A stretch of DNA of 64,000 nucleotides from Nioella ostreopsis (GTDB lineage: Bacteria > Pseudomonadota > Alphaproteobacteria > Rhodobacterales > Rhodobacteraceae): positions 214,836-278,835 of the forward strand of contig NZ_RCIQ01000004.1 of the NCBI RefSeq assembly GCF_004000255.1. The letters run 5' to 3'. The notes beneath the pieces are model-generated. The model did not search any database and was not told the DNA's origin. It worked only from the letters and a program-made list of their open reading frames with translations. Below, one piece after another: positions 53,471-62,247 of the stretch. Within the stretch, counting starts at the first letter, position 1. Each line of letters opens with the position of its first letter. The position numbers and the translations under genes were made by a program.

Positions 53471-54169
53471 ATGGACCAGCGTGTGCTATTGGTGCGCCAT
53501 GGGGATGAGCCGGCGGATGATCGGGTCGTGTCCTGGTGCAAGGCCGCCGGGTATGAGATCGAAACGTGCAAGCCGTTCAAGGGCGAGCCTCTGCCGAAGC
53601 GCGCCGATGGCTATGCCGCGACAGTGATCTACGGCGGCATGTTCAATGTCTACGAGACGGACCGTCACCCCTTCCTGAACGACGAATACGCCTGGATCGA
53701 GGCCAGCCTTGCGGCCGACATTCCGCTGCTTGGCATCTGCCAGGGCTGCCAGCAGATCGCCTATCACCTCGGGGCATGGGCCGGACCGCGCGAGCGAGAG
53801 ATATTCGAGTTCGGCTACTACGAGGTGCAGCCGACCCAGGAGGCCGGAGATTTCCTTAACCGGCCGCTGACCGTCACCCAGGCGCACTACCATACGTTCG
53901 ACCTGCCGAAAGGGGCGGTCCGGCTGGCGGGCAATGAGAACTACGAGAACCAGGCCTTTCGCTACGGCGACAAGGTTTACGGTGTGCAGTTTCACCCCGA
54001 GGTCACGCAGACCGGCTTCCGACGCTGGCAGCAGAACAAGGAAGATGTCTATGCCCGCCCCGGCGTGCAATCGCGCGAGCAGCAACTGGCGCTGATGGCG
54101 CAGCATGACGCCGCGCAGGCAGCGTGGTTCACCGGTTTTCTGGATACCCTGATCGGGAGGGCATTGTGA
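53471..54169 (+). CDS. Class I glutamine amidotransferase-like hydrolase
   Basis: A 232-residue stand-alone GATase-1 domain. Catalytic triad: Cys90 in LLGICQGCQQIA, His175 and Glu177 in YGVQFHPEVTQ. No synthase domain is attached and none is encoded nearby, so it is either a gamma-glutamyl or amide hydrolase (as PuuD in putrescine catabolism) or an orphan. The start is preceded by GGGGGAAG and the frame upstream of this ATG overlaps the RidA gene. It is the first gene of a rightward set of five coupled genes plus a binding protein. Confidence 0.9.
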   Translation: MDQRVLLVRHGDEPADDRVVSWCKAAGYEIETCKPFKGEPLPKRADGYAATVIYGGMFNVYETDRHPFLNDEYAWIEASLAADIPLLGICQGCQQIAYHLGAWAGPREREIFEFGYYEVQPTQEAGDFLNRPLTVTQAHYHTFDLPKGAVRLAGNENYENQAFRYGDKVYGVQFHPEVTQTGFRRWQQNKEDVYARPGVQSREQQLALMAQHDAAQAAWFTGFLDTLIGRAL

Positions 54170-54960
54170 CCGTTCAAGGCTACTGGGCCGATCTGCCCTC
54201 ACCCGCCTTTCGCAACCTCCCCGCTGATACGGTGGCGGTATTGCGGCTTGGCGCGACGGAACAGCACGGGCCGCACCTGCCGCTATCGGTGGACAGCGAC
54301 CTGATCGACGCCGTGTCCACGCGGATGCTGGCGGCTCTCGGGCCAGAGCAATCCGTGCTTGTCCTTCCGACACTGACCGTCACCAAGAGTGATGAGCACA
54401 TCGCCTTTCCCGGCACGCTGACGCTGTCTGCCGAAACCCTGCTGTCGGTTCTGCGCGATATCGGGGCTTCGATTTCGGCCGCGGGGGTTCAGCGGCTGGT
54501 TCTCTTTAACGGCCACGGCGGCAACAGCGCGCTGTTGCAGGTGGCGGCACGGGATCTGCGGCGAACACATAACCTGATTGTCGTGGTCTGTTCCTTGGGC
54601 GGGTTCACGGACTGGCAGGCGCATTACGATGCCGATGCCTATGCGCAGGACATTCACGCCGGCGACAGCGAAACCTCGGCCATGCTGGCGATCCGGCCAG
54701 AGCGGGTGGACATGACGCAAGCGCAGGATTTCAGGCCTGCGATGGCGGATTGGGAGAAGGACTTTCCCCAAATCGGCCTCGGCGGGAAACCCGCCAATCC
54801 CGGCTGGCTCGCGCAGGATCTGCACCCGCTCGGGGCCTGTGGAAATGCTACTGCGGCGACGGCTGAGAAAGGTGCACATCTGCTCGACAGCGCGGGGCGG
54901 GCCTTCGCGGCCTTCCTCGCGGATTTTGCGCGGTTCGATCATCGCAGAGGGGCGCCATGA
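54166..54960 (+). CDS. Creatininase-family amidohydrolase
   Basis: A 264-residue member of the creatinine amidohydrolase family (creatininase, FAPy deformylase ArfB and MftE are relatives). Metal-ligand blocks: ATEQHGPHLPLSVDSD (Glu32, His34, Asp43), LFNGHGGNSALL, and HAGDSETSAML with the last Glu. The start is a GTG overlapping the preceding stop (GTGA); an upstream ATG in frame lies within the amidotransferase gene. It should hydrolyse a cyclic amide or formamide in the cytoplasm. The substrate is not determined. Confidence 0.9.
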   Translation: MTVQGYWADLPSPAFRNLPADTVAVLRLGATEQHGPHLPLSVDSDLIDAVSTRMLAALGPEQSVLVLPTLTVTKSDEHIAFPGTLTLSAETLLSVLRDIGASISAAGVQRLVLFNGHGGNSALLQVAARDLRRTHNLIVVVCSLGGFTDWQAHYDADAYAQDIHAGDSETSAMLAIRPERVDMTQAQDFRPAMADWEKDFPQIGLGGKPANPGWLAQDLHPLGACGNATAATAEKGAHLLDSAGRAFAAFLADFARFDHRRGAP

Positions 54961-56189
54961 CTCGCGAGGATCGGTTCACATCGCGCATTCCGGGCGTCCT
55001 TGTGCCCCGAAGCCTGCTGGCCGACCCCGACCGGTTTGGGGGGCGGTCGACCGGGGATTGCCTGTCTGGGGACTTGCTCATCATGGACGGACAGGCTGTT
55101 GCGCTGGAGGCCTCGGATGCGCCCGCGACTCGGATGGTCCTGCCGCGCCTGACGGAACCGCATGTGCATCTGGACAAGTGCCACAGTATCGACCGGATGC
55201 AGGGCGTTGGCGGGGATTTGCACGCCGCCATCATGGCTCAACGCGCCGACAAGGCAACATGGACCGAGGACAACATCCGCCTGCGCGCAACCCGGGGGCT
55301 TGCGGAGCTGATCGCTGCGGGCTGCGGTGCGGTGCGCAGTCATGTCGATTGGGGTGATGGCGAGGAGCCCGACCAGCCCCCCATGGCTTGGCACGTCCTG
55401 GGGGCGCTGGCCGAGGAGAGCCGAGCTGTCCTTCAACGCGCTGCGCTGACCGGGGCCGACCGGATGGCTGATCCCGACTATGCCCGGCGCTGTGCACGGC
55501 GGGTGGCACATGATGGCGCGGTTCTTGGAACCTTCGTTTTCGACCAGCCGGACCGGGCGGCGGGTATCGCCAATTGCTTCCGCGAAGCTGATAGGCTTGG
55601 CCTGGCGCTCGATTTCCACGTCGACGAGGGGCTGAAACCGGGCCTAGACGGGCTGGAGATGATCGCCGACGCGGCCCTCGAAACCGGCTTCGAGGGGCCC
55701 GTGCTCTGTGGACACGCATGCAGCCTTGCCAATCAGAGCGAAAACGATCTCGCCCGGATCACAGACAAACTCGCACGTGCCGGGATTGCCGTTGCCGCGT
55801 TGCCTCAAACAAACCTCTACCTGCAGGGCCGCCGCGCTGGCACGCCTGACCGGCGCGGGATCACGCGGGTCAGGGAATTGCAGGCCGCCGGGGTGTGCGT
55901 GGTCATGGGCGCGGACAACGTGCGCGACGCCTTCTGTCCCATCGGGCGGCACGACCCGATCGGGGTGCTGTCGCTCGGCGTCTTGGCCGCCCATCTCGAC
56001 CCGCCCTTCGGGGATCACCTTCCCATGATCACCACCAATGCGCGTCGCGCCTTGGGACTGGCGCCCCAGACCGTCGACGGGGCCGCCATCGGGGATCTTC
56101 TGCTGTTCGACGCCTCCTCGACCTCGGATCTGCTGAGCGGCACGGCCCGCCCGCGTCCGCTGGCTGAAACGATTGGAACCCGCCCATGA
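54957..56189 (+). CDS. Cytosine-deaminase-like amidohydrolase
   Basis: A 410-residue metal-dependent hydrolase of the amidohydrolase superfamily. Metal site: His69 and His71 (EPHVHLDK), His221 with the proton-relay Glu224 (FHVDEGL), His253 (CGHACSL) and Asp320 (VVMGADNVRDAF). This is the CodA-like pattern: deamination of a heterocyclic base or hydrolysis of a ring. It starts inside the creatininase stop (ATGA) and its own stop overlaps the FAD-oxidase start (ATGA). It probably takes a nitrogen heterocycle; cytosine itself is not implied. Confidence 0.92.
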   Translation: MTREDRFTSRIPGVLVPRSLLADPDRFGGRSTGDCLSGDLLIMDGQAVALEASDAPATRMVLPRLTEPHVHLDKCHSIDRMQGVGGDLHAAIMAQRADKATWTEDNIRLRATRGLAELIAAGCGAVRSHVDWGDGEEPDQPPMAWHVLGALAEESRAVLQRAALTGADRMADPDYARRCARRVAHDGAVLGTFVFDQPDRAAGIANCFREADRLGLALDFHVDEGLKPGLDGLEMIADAALETGFEGPVLCGHACSLANQSENDLARITDKLARAGIAVAALPQTNLYLQGRRAGTPDRRGITRVRELQAAGVCVVMGADNVRDAFCPIGRHDPIGVLSLGVLAAHLDPPFGDHLPMITTNARRALGLAPQTVDGAAIGDLLLFDASSTSDLLSGTARPRPLAETIGTRP

Positions 56190-57592
56190 CCGACACGATT
56201 GAGAAACCGCAAGCCGACTGGAGCGAGGTCGCCGCAGCGCTGGCCCCGGTCGAAATCATCGACGAGCCAGTGCTGGTCAAGAAACGCAGCCGCGATTTCT
56301 TCTGGTATTCACCGATCCTCAACGCGCAGTTGCGCCGCTGTTTCGGCGATCTCGTCGCGCAGCCAAAGACACGCGAGGAAATGGCGCACTGCCTTGCCGT
56401 CGCTTACGCCCGCGACCTGCCGGTTGTGTTGCGTGGGGGCGGAACCGGGAACTACGGGCAGGCGGTGCCGCTGAAGGGCGGGTTGATCATCGAGACTACG
56501 GGTATGAACCGGATTCTCGAAATCGGCGAGGGCTACGTTCGGGTCGAGGCAGGCGCGCTCATGGCTGACATCAACGCCGCGCTGATCCCCCAGGGATGGG
56601 AAATGGCCATGTTCCCTTCGACCCAGGACATTGCCACCATCGGTGGTTTCGTCGCGGGCGGCAGCGGTGGCATCGGGTCCATCGCCAACGGGGCCCTGCG
56701 CGAGAAGGGCAACATCCTCCAGCTCAAGGCGCTGTCTGTCGAGGCCGACCCGCTCGAACATGTCTTCGACGCGGAAGAGGCCCTGCAGATTCACCATGCC
56801 TGGGGTCTGAACGGGGCGATCACCGAGGTGACCCTGCGCACCGTCCCCACCCGTGACTGGGTGGGCTGCATGGCGAGTTTCGACGACTACCGTGCCGCCT
56901 ACGAGGCGGGATATGCGCTGGCCATCAGCGACAGCATCGGCCGCAAGTTGTGTTCGGTCGTGGATGCCCGCATTGCAGGCTATTTTCCCAAGCTGGAGGG
57001 CCACATCCAGGCCGGGCGCGACCTGCTGGTCACGCTGGTCCCGCGCGAAGACATGGCAGCGTTTCGCGATCTGGTCGCGGCGCAGGGCGGCACGCTCGAC
57101 CTGGCGATGACCGAAGAAGAGCGCGCCGAAAAGGGTGTGCCCCATGTCTTCGAGTTCGCCTACAACCATACCACCTTGCAGGTACTCAAGGCCGACCGCT
57201 CGGCCACCTACCAGCAGCTCGGCGTGCCCGATCCGGCCGATGCCGACGCCGTGGTCAGCGTCGCCGAGGCGATTGGTGACGATGTCTGGCATCACCATGA
57301 ATTTGCGCGCCTCGACGGCGCGGTCATGACCGCAGATCTCCCCATCATCTGGTTCAAGGACGAAGCGCGCCTGCGCGAGATCGACGGAATCTATGCCTCC
57401 CACGGGTTCACCGTCTGGGATGCCCACACCTTCCATGTCGAGGGCGGCGGGTTGAAGAACGCCGATTACCGCCACCTCGCCTGGAAGAAACGCATGGACC
57501 CCAAGGGACTGCTGAATCCCGGCAAGTCACAGGTCTGGGAAACGGTCCGCCACCTGACGGCGGACGAAATCGAAGCAAAGGCCAAGGACTGA
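56186..57592 (+). CDS. FAD-binding oxidoreductase (PCMH/GlcD-like)
   Basis: A 468-residue flavoprotein. The PCMH FAD domain spans about residues 55-235: VVLRGGGTGNYGQAVPLKGG binds the pyrophosphate, VEAGALMADINAALIPQG and TIGGFVAGGSGGIGSIANGA follow. The C-terminal half is the substrate-binding cap, ending MDPKGLLNPGKSQVWE, the usual tail of GlcD/VAO-type oxidases. No Fe-S motif or signal peptide is seen, so it is a cytosolic dehydrogenase or oxidase. It is coupled on both sides (ATGA before, 4-bp gap after) to the amidohydrolase and the dioxygenase. Confidence 0.92.
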   Translation: MTDTIEKPQADWSEVAAALAPVEIIDEPVLVKKRSRDFFWYSPILNAQLRRCFGDLVAQPKTREEMAHCLAVAYARDLPVVLRGGGTGNYGQAVPLKGGLIIETTGMNRILEIGEGYVRVEAGALMADINAALIPQGWEMAMFPSTQDIATIGGFVAGGSGGIGSIANGALREKGNILQLKALSVEADPLEHVFDAEEALQIHHAWGLNGAITEVTLRTVPTRDWVGCMASFDDYRAAYEAGYALAISDSIGRKLCSVVDARIAGYFPKLEGHIQAGRDLLVTLVPREDMAAFRDLVAAQGGTLDLAMTEEERAEKGVPHVFEFAYNHTTLQVLKADRSATYQQLGVPDPADADAVVSVAEAIGDDVWHHHEFARLDGAVMTADLPIIWFKDEARLREIDGIYASHGFTVWDAHTFHVEGGGLKNADYRHLAWKKRMDPKGLLNPGKSQVWETVRHLTADEIEAKAKD

Positions 57593-57596
57593 CCCC

Positions 57597-58478
57597 ATGA
57601 CGATCCAGACCAAACCCCTCAACCCCCATTTCGGTGTCGAAGTGACCGGCATCGCTCTGTCCGACGTGACTGCCGAAAACCTCTTTCCGCAGATCCGGGC
57701 GCTGTTCGAGGAGCATTCCGCGCTGCTGTTCCGTGCGCAGGATGTGAGCGACGAAAAGCACCTGGAACTGGCGCAGCTTTTCGGCCCGATCGAAGACCGG
57801 CAGGCGGACGAGCGCAAGCCCGGCGAAAAGTTCGAGATCCCGAAAGTGTCGAATGTGCAGGAGGATGGCACGACCTCGGGCGAGATGGATCTCAAGACGC
57901 TGAACCTGAAATCCAACTTCCTGTGGCATTCCGACAGCACATTCCTGCCCGTCCCGTCGCTGGTGAACATCCTCATCGGGCGCGTGGTGACAACCGAGGG
58001 CGGCGCGACCGAGCTTGCCTCCACCCGCGCGGCCTGGGCGATGATGCCCGAGGACCTCAAAGAAAAGGTACGCGGGCGCGGAATCTGGCACCGCTACAGC
58101 CATTCGCGGCGCAAGATCTCGCCCGAGTTGGCGAAGCTGCCGATGTTCAACAAGTGGCCCGACCAGCATTGGAACGCGATCTGGGAAAACCCGGTGAACG
58201 GGCGTGAGGCGCTCTACCTCGCCTCCCATGCCTTCAGGATCGACGGCTATGACGAGGCCGAGAGCGAGGCGCTGCTGGCCGACCTGACCGCATTTTGCAC
58301 GCAACCTGCCTTCGTCTACTCGCACAGATGGTCCGTCGGCGACGTGCTGCTGTGGGATCAGCGCGCGGTGATGCACCGGGGCACGCCCTGGCCCTACGAA
58401 CAGCCACGCACGCTGTCGAGCATCTGTTCGTCGGTCACCGAGGCCGACGGCATCGACCGGATCCGCATTCCGGCCTGA
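57597..58478 (+). CDS. TauD/TfdA-family 2-oxoglutarate dioxygenase
   Basis: A 293-residue Fe(II)/2-oxoglutarate-dependent oxygenase. Iron ligands are His111 and Asp113 (LWHSDSTF) and His260 (AVMHRGTPW); Arg271 would hold the oxoglutarate. The sequence is closest in pattern to TfdA-like enzymes. It would hydroxylate the substrate, often to break a C-N, C-O or C-S bond. It begins 4 bp after the flavoprotein gene. The following 112 bp hold a strong hairpin before the binding-protein gene. Confidence 0.92.
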   Translation: MTIQTKPLNPHFGVEVTGIALSDVTAENLFPQIRALFEEHSALLFRAQDVSDEKHLELAQLFGPIEDRQADERKPGEKFEIPKVSNVQEDGTTSGEMDLKTLNLKSNFLWHSDSTFLPVPSLVNILIGRVVTTEGGATELASTRAAWAMMPEDLKEKVRGRGIWHRYSHSRRKISPELAKLPMFNKWPDQHWNAIWENPVNGREALYLASHAFRIDGYDEAESEALLADLTAFCTQPAFVYSHRWSVGDVLLWDQRAVMHRGTPWPYEQPRTLSSICSSVTEADGIDRIRIPA

Positions 58479-58487
58479 CAGGTTTCC

Positions 58488-58522
58488 GCGCGCGGCCGAC
58501 CGGGCCCTTTGCGACCGCGCGC
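58488..58522 (+). other. Intercistronic hairpin between dioxygenase and binding-protein genes
   Basis: GCGCGCGG (58488-58495) pairs with CCGCGCGC (58515-58522) around a 19-nt loop. There is no T-run. Hairpins of this kind before a solute-binding-protein gene often stabilise the downstream mRNA so that the binding protein is made in excess; that role is inference. Confidence 0.5.
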
Positions 58523-58590
58523 ATCCCCGCAGCCCCGCTGCCAACTGACAGGGCGGTCCCCCTCACGACCCAACAGAGAGGAAAACACAC

Positions 58591-60255
58591 ATGCGCTTCT
58601 TCACCAGAACTGGACGACCCCTTCCCGAAACACTGCTGAAATCGGCAGAGAAGATCGGGCCCGACCCGATGAGCCGCCGCGAGTTTCTGGCCACGGCCTG
58701 TTCTTTCGGCGCCTCGGCTGCCACCGCCTACGCCATGATCGGCATGCCTGCTCCGGCCCATGCCGCGGGCCATGCCCAGATGGGCGGCACAGTTCGCATC
58801 CAGCAGCAGCTGGTCACCATGCGCGACCCGCGCAAGTTCGACTTCAACAGCCTCGCCACCTATACGCGCGGCTGGCTTGAATACCTCGTGCAATACAATT
58901 CCGATGGCACCTTCACGCCCAAGCTTCTGGAAAGCTGGGACATCAACGAGGATGCGACCGTCTATACCCTGAATGTCCGGCGCGGCGTGACCTGGAACAA
59001 CGGCGATCCTTTCACTGCCGAGGACGTCGCCTTCAACATCGAGCGCTTCTGCGACAGCACGGTTGAAGCCAATGCCATGCCCGGAAAGTTCGGAGTGATG
59101 ATCGACCCAGATACCGGCCAGATCATGGACGGTGTGATGGCGGTGCTCGACAGCCATACCCTGCGGCTGACCCTGCCCCGGCCCGACATCTCGCTGATCG
59201 CCGGTGTTGCAGATTATCCCGCCGCCATCGTGCATCCCTCGTTCCGGGAAGACATGATGCTGGAAAACCCGATTGGAACCGGCCCATACCTGCCCGACGG
59301 CTATGACGTCGGCATCGCAGCGGCACTGGTGCGCAATCCCGATCACACATGGTGGGACGCCGAAAACGGTGCCTTCATGGATCGCATCGAATTCATCGAT
59401 CTTGGTGCCGATCCAACCGCCCATTTCGCCAGTGCTGAAGCCGACGAGTTCGACGTGACCTATGACACGCAAGGTGACTTCATCGACGTCTTCGATACGC
59501 TCGATGGCTGGTCGCGGCATTCGGTGAACACGGCAGCCACGGTGCTGGCCCGCTGCAATGCGCTGGCCGAAGTGGACGGGACGCGCCCCTATGCCGATGC
59601 CCGCGTGCGCCGGGCCCTGGCGATGGCGGTGAACCCGGCCAACGTGCTGGAGCTTGGCTACGGCGGACAAGGCAGCGTCGCCGAGAACCACCATGTCTCT
59701 CCGATTCATCCGGAATACGCGGATATCGGCCCGGCAATCCATGACCCCGAGGGCGCGGTGGCCCTGATGGCCGAGGCCGGCATGGCCGATTTCGAACACG
59801 AGCTGATCTCGCTCGATGCTGCGTTCTGGCGCTCGACCGGTGACGCCATCGCCGGGGAAATCCGGTCTGCAGGTATCCCCATACGTCGCCACGTGATCCC
59901 GTCCTCGTCCTTTTGGAACGCCTGGGCGGAATACCCGTTCTCGATCACCAACTGGAACCACCGCCCGCTCGGCATCCAGACTCTGGCGATCGCCTATCGT
60001 TCCGGTGAGGCCTGGAACGAGACCGGCTTCGCCAACGAGGAGTTCGACACGCTGGTCGGACAGGCCTTGGCCACGGCGGATGTGGAGGCAAGGCGTGAAA
60101 TCATGGCCCGGATCGAGCAGATCATGGTCGATGAAGGCGTGATCATCCAGCCCTATTGGCGGGCGCTCTACAACCACTCCAAGAGCAACCTGAAGGGCGC
60201 GGAGGTCCATATCTCAAACGAGCTTTATCCTCAGTACATGTACTGGGAAGCCTAA
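58591..60255 (+). CDS. Tat-exported family 5 solute-binding protein
   Basis: A 554-residue periplasmic binding protein of the oligopeptide/dipeptide (SBP_bac_5) type. Residues 27-60 are a twin-arginine leader: [20 protein letters not shown], then APAHAAG. Mature-part blocks include [40 protein letters not shown] and [20 protein letters not shown] precedes the start. No permease or ATPase follows; a terminator-like hairpin does. It must borrow a transporter from elsewhere or act as a sensor. It presumably captures the compound degraded by the genes before it. Confidence 0.93.
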   Translation: MRFFTRTGRPLPETLLKSAEKIGPDPMSRREFLATACSFGASAATAYAMIGMPAPAHAAGHAQMGGTVRIQQQLVTMRDPRKFDFNSLATYTRGWLEYLVQYNSDGTFTPKLLESWDINEDATVYTLNVRRGVTWNNGDPFTAEDVAFNIERFCDSTVEANAMPGKFGVMIDPDTGQIMDGVMAVLDSHTLRLTLPRPDISLIAGVADYPAAIVHPSFREDMMLENPIGTGPYLPDGYDVGIAAALVRNPDHTWWDAENGAFMDRIEFIDLGADPTAHFASAEADEFDVTYDTQGDFIDVFDTLDGWSRHSVNTAATVLARCNALAEVDGTRPYADARVRRALAMAVNPANVLELGYGGQGSVAENHHVSPIHPEYADIGPAIHDPEGAVALMAEAGMADFEHELISLDAAFWRSTGDAIAGEIRSAGIPIRRHVIPSSSFWNAWAEYPFSITNWNHRPLGIQTLAIAYRSGEAWNETGFANEEFDTLVGQALATADVEARREIMARIEQIMVDEGVIIQPYWRALYNHSKSNLKGAEVHISNELYPQYMYWEA

Positions 60256-60268
60256 AGGCGTCCCATAG

Positions 60269-60299
60269 GCGCCCGGCAGCCCTCTCCCCTGCCGGGCGC
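60269..60299 (+). terminator. Terminator-like hairpin after the binding-protein gene
   Basis: GCGCCCGGCAG (60269-60279) and CTGCCGGGCGC (60289-60299) form a perfect 11-bp stem with a 9-nt loop, followed by AACTTTCC. The T-run is weak, but position and strength suggest the end of the catabolic transcript. Confidence 0.65.
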
Positions 60300-60319
60300 A
60301 ACTTTCCAGGATACCAAGC

Positions 60320-60826
60320 ATGCTAGACCAGATCATACTGTTCGTTCTCGCGGTCAATGTCGGCTTTTTGGCCGCGTGGCTGACCGTGGGCGCGTTGGAA
60401 AACCTCTTTCACCCGTTCCTGAACGAGACATACACGGCCGAGGTCATGGACATGGCCCGCATGCGAGAGGACTACCCCGAAGCCTATGCGTTCGTGTCTT
60501 ACAGACGAATTGTCAGCGCGCCCCTGAGGCGGATCCTGTTCCGTCTGATCGTCGCATGGGAGTTGGTCTCTGCCCTGGCATTGTGGATCGGCGCGGGCGC
60601 CTTGTTCTTAGCGGGTTTCGCAATCGGAGCGGTAGAGCCAGCGCTTTCGCTAGCGCTTATTGGGACCCTGTTGTTCACGACAACGTGGTGTGGTTTCCTC
60701 GTCGTCGGGAACTGGTTTTGCTATTGGTTCGGTCACGAAGGAGGCCAAAACACGCATTTCCAGATGACCCTATGGGGCATGGGCACCATGATCCTTATCG
60801 TCGCATCGGCAAACCTGCTGCTTTAG
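60320..60826 (+). CDS. DUF2165 membrane protein
   Basis: A 168-residue protein with four hydrophobic helices. It starts LDQIILFVLAVNVGFLAAWL. The DUF2165 pattern is seen in GALENLFHPFLNE, YRRIVSAPLRRILFRLIVAW (helix with Arg-rich turn), and WCGFLVVGNWFCYWFGHEGG near the last helix. The function is unknown. It follows the hairpin at the end of the catabolic operon and may be separately transcribed. It is the last intact gene before the mobile-element relics. Confidence 0.88.
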   Translation: MLDQIILFVLAVNVGFLAAWLTVGALENLFHPFLNETYTAEVMDMARMREDYPEAYAFVSYRRIVSAPLRRILFRLIVAWELVSALALWIGAGALFLAGFAIGAVEPALSLALIGTLLFTTTWCGFLVVGNWFCYWFGHEGGQNTHFQMTLWGMGTMILIVASANLLL

Positions 60827-60888
60827 GTCGGTGGTGGAGCTAATCGGTAGTGTCAGAGGAGCTTGTATGGAGGCGGGACAGCGCGCTA

Positions 60889-60963
60889 GCCAAGGGGGCA
60901 TTGGAAGCGCTGCGCGGAGACAAGGCCGTGCAAGAGATCGCCGCGAAACATCAGCTTCATCCG
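60889..60963 (+). pseudogene. IS3-family transposase OrfA fragment
   Basis: About 25 codons read LAKGALEALRGDKAVQEIAA and KHQLHP, the N-terminal helix-turn-helix of IS3-family OrfA (usual form KVALEALRGDKTVQEIAAKH). Directly after HP the match ends and, on the opposite strand, an integrase fragment begins. No terminal inverted repeat or OrfB part is visible. Confidence 0.7.
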
Positions 60964-61449
60964 CGCGGCCGGGATCGTCCAGAGGTCGCCCTCGATCTCG
61001 TCCAGGTGGCAGAACCTGACCTCGCTGGAGCGGGCCGCTGTCAGGATGAGCAAGCGCAGCGCCAGGTTGGTGATCGTGCCCTCGTTAAGGGTCTGATAGA
61101 ACGCAGGCACCTCGCGCCAGTCCATTGCGGGGACATGCTTGGGCTGATGCCGTGACTTGCCGAGCAAAGCCTTCGCCTTCTCGGTGGCCTGCATGTCGAC
61201 GTCGAGGCCCATGGCCGCCGCATGGCGCATGACGATGCCGAGACGGTTCATCGCCTTGCGAGCCGTGTCTGCCTTCGTATGCCAGATCGGCACCAAAGTA
61301 TTCCTGATGTCCTGCTGGTCGAGCTCCTCCGCAGGGACGCGACCGAGCTTTGGAAGGACATGCAGCTCCAGCGGAGAGAACCAGCGCCCGGCCTTGCCGT
61401 CCCCCTTGAGCTGCGCCTTGCGGGCCTCAAAGGCCTCAACAGGCACCAT
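60955..61449 (-). pseudogene. Tyrosine integrase fragment (P4-like), both ends missing
   Basis: The leftward frame from 61449 gives about 165 integrase-like residues: VEAFEARKAQLKGDGKAGRW, LELHVLPKLGRVPAEELDQQ, DIRNTLVPIWHTKADTARKA, LGKSRHQPKHVPAMDWREVP, LALRLLILTAARSSEVRFCH, DEIEGDLWTIPAARMK. This is the core-binding domain and the first part of the catalytic domain, with the first catalytic Arg in ARSSEVR. The N-terminal DUF4102 arm-binding domain and the later HxxR and Tyr are absent. The break at the left is a junction with an IS3 OrfA fragment, sharing the bases CTTCAT. It is inactive, and it marks a former island integrase. Confidence 0.75.
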
Positions 61450-61699
61450 TCACACCGATCGCATCGCCTGCTTTCCAAGCTTCGCTTGATGCCGGCTCAG
61501 GTCAGCCCTTGCGCCTCCTGCTTCGTCGACACATGACCGCCGTTGCGACATTGCATGTCCGAAAGCCGCGCTTTTCCTGCCGCCTGACGCTCCCTGCAAT
61601 GATACTAAAGCTTCCCGAAGACAGGTGCATGGGCGTTTCGAACGCGCAGTGCTCCGACACCCTGCGCCCCGACCGTCGGGCATCAAATTCGCGCGGGTT

Positions 61700-62011
61700 C
61701 TATTCCTCGAACCCGAACCGTTCCAGCAATTCTTCGCGCGTGAAGACCTCGGGTTCTTCCCAGGGCGGCCGCCGCCTGACGAGCTGATAGCGCCCGTCTG
61801 GCATCCGCTCATACCAGGCGATCCCGATGGTCCCAAGTTGCTGCAAATGCGCCAGATAGGCATCCAGCGTTGTGAAATCTTGACCCTCAGCATGGGGGAG
61901 CGCAGCGCCAGCCCCTGTCCCGCTGCCAAATGAGCTGTCTGCGACCATGGTCAGGCCTCCTGCCAACAGAAGCCCGGCCAGATTTACCGTATGGCCAAGC
62001 TTGAATTTCAT
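61700..62011 (-). CDS. Small secreted protein, family unknown
   Basis: A 103-residue protein with a signal-peptide-like start (FKLGHTVNLAGLLLAGGLTM). The mature part contains TTLDAYLAHLQQLGTIGIAW, YERMPDGRYQLVRRRPPWEE and EVFTREELLERFGF. I do not recognise a family. It is divergent from the metalloprotease gene across 236 bp, so a link with that protease (for example as a periplasmic inhibitor, which serralysins often have) is a possibility only. The 250 bp between it and the integrase relic show no gene. Confidence 0.65.
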   Translation of the reverse strand: MKFKLGHTVNLAGLLLAGGLTMVADSSFGSGTGAGAALPHAEGQDFTTLDAYLAHLQQLGTIGIAWYERMPDGRYQLVRRRPPWEEPEVFTREELLERFGFEE

Positions 62012-62247
62012 CCTATGTCTCCGTTAAGTATGCTTGGAGGTTGCTTTCTTTCGGGGGAAAATGCCTGGCAGCCACCGCGTTATGCTCGTTCTTGAAGCTT
62101 TCTTCGACGCGCCTTTGGCAAAACGTACCAGTCCCCGAAGATTATTCAAAGCGGCCTTTGGCTGTGCAAAAAAAGATGTCCCGTCGGGGGTCCGCCGCCC
62201 CCTGCCCATAGATGCAACAGCCGGGACGCAACATGGAGAGACCAGAA

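Noticed and set aside
60955..61449. A functional tyrosine integrase
   Set aside because: The N-terminal arm-binding domain and the C-terminal His-x-x-Arg and Tyr are missing, and the 3' end is replaced by an IS3 fragment.
40390..61700. Direct repeat of the tRNA-Thr 3' end as an attachment site
   Set aside because: I looked for TTCGAGTCCCTCGACCGGC or clear parts of it near the integrase relic and did not see one.
62022..62209. A 61-codon basic minus-strand frame upstream of the metalloprotease
   Set aside because: No ribosome site or family; it lies in the presumed promoter and leader region of the protease gene.
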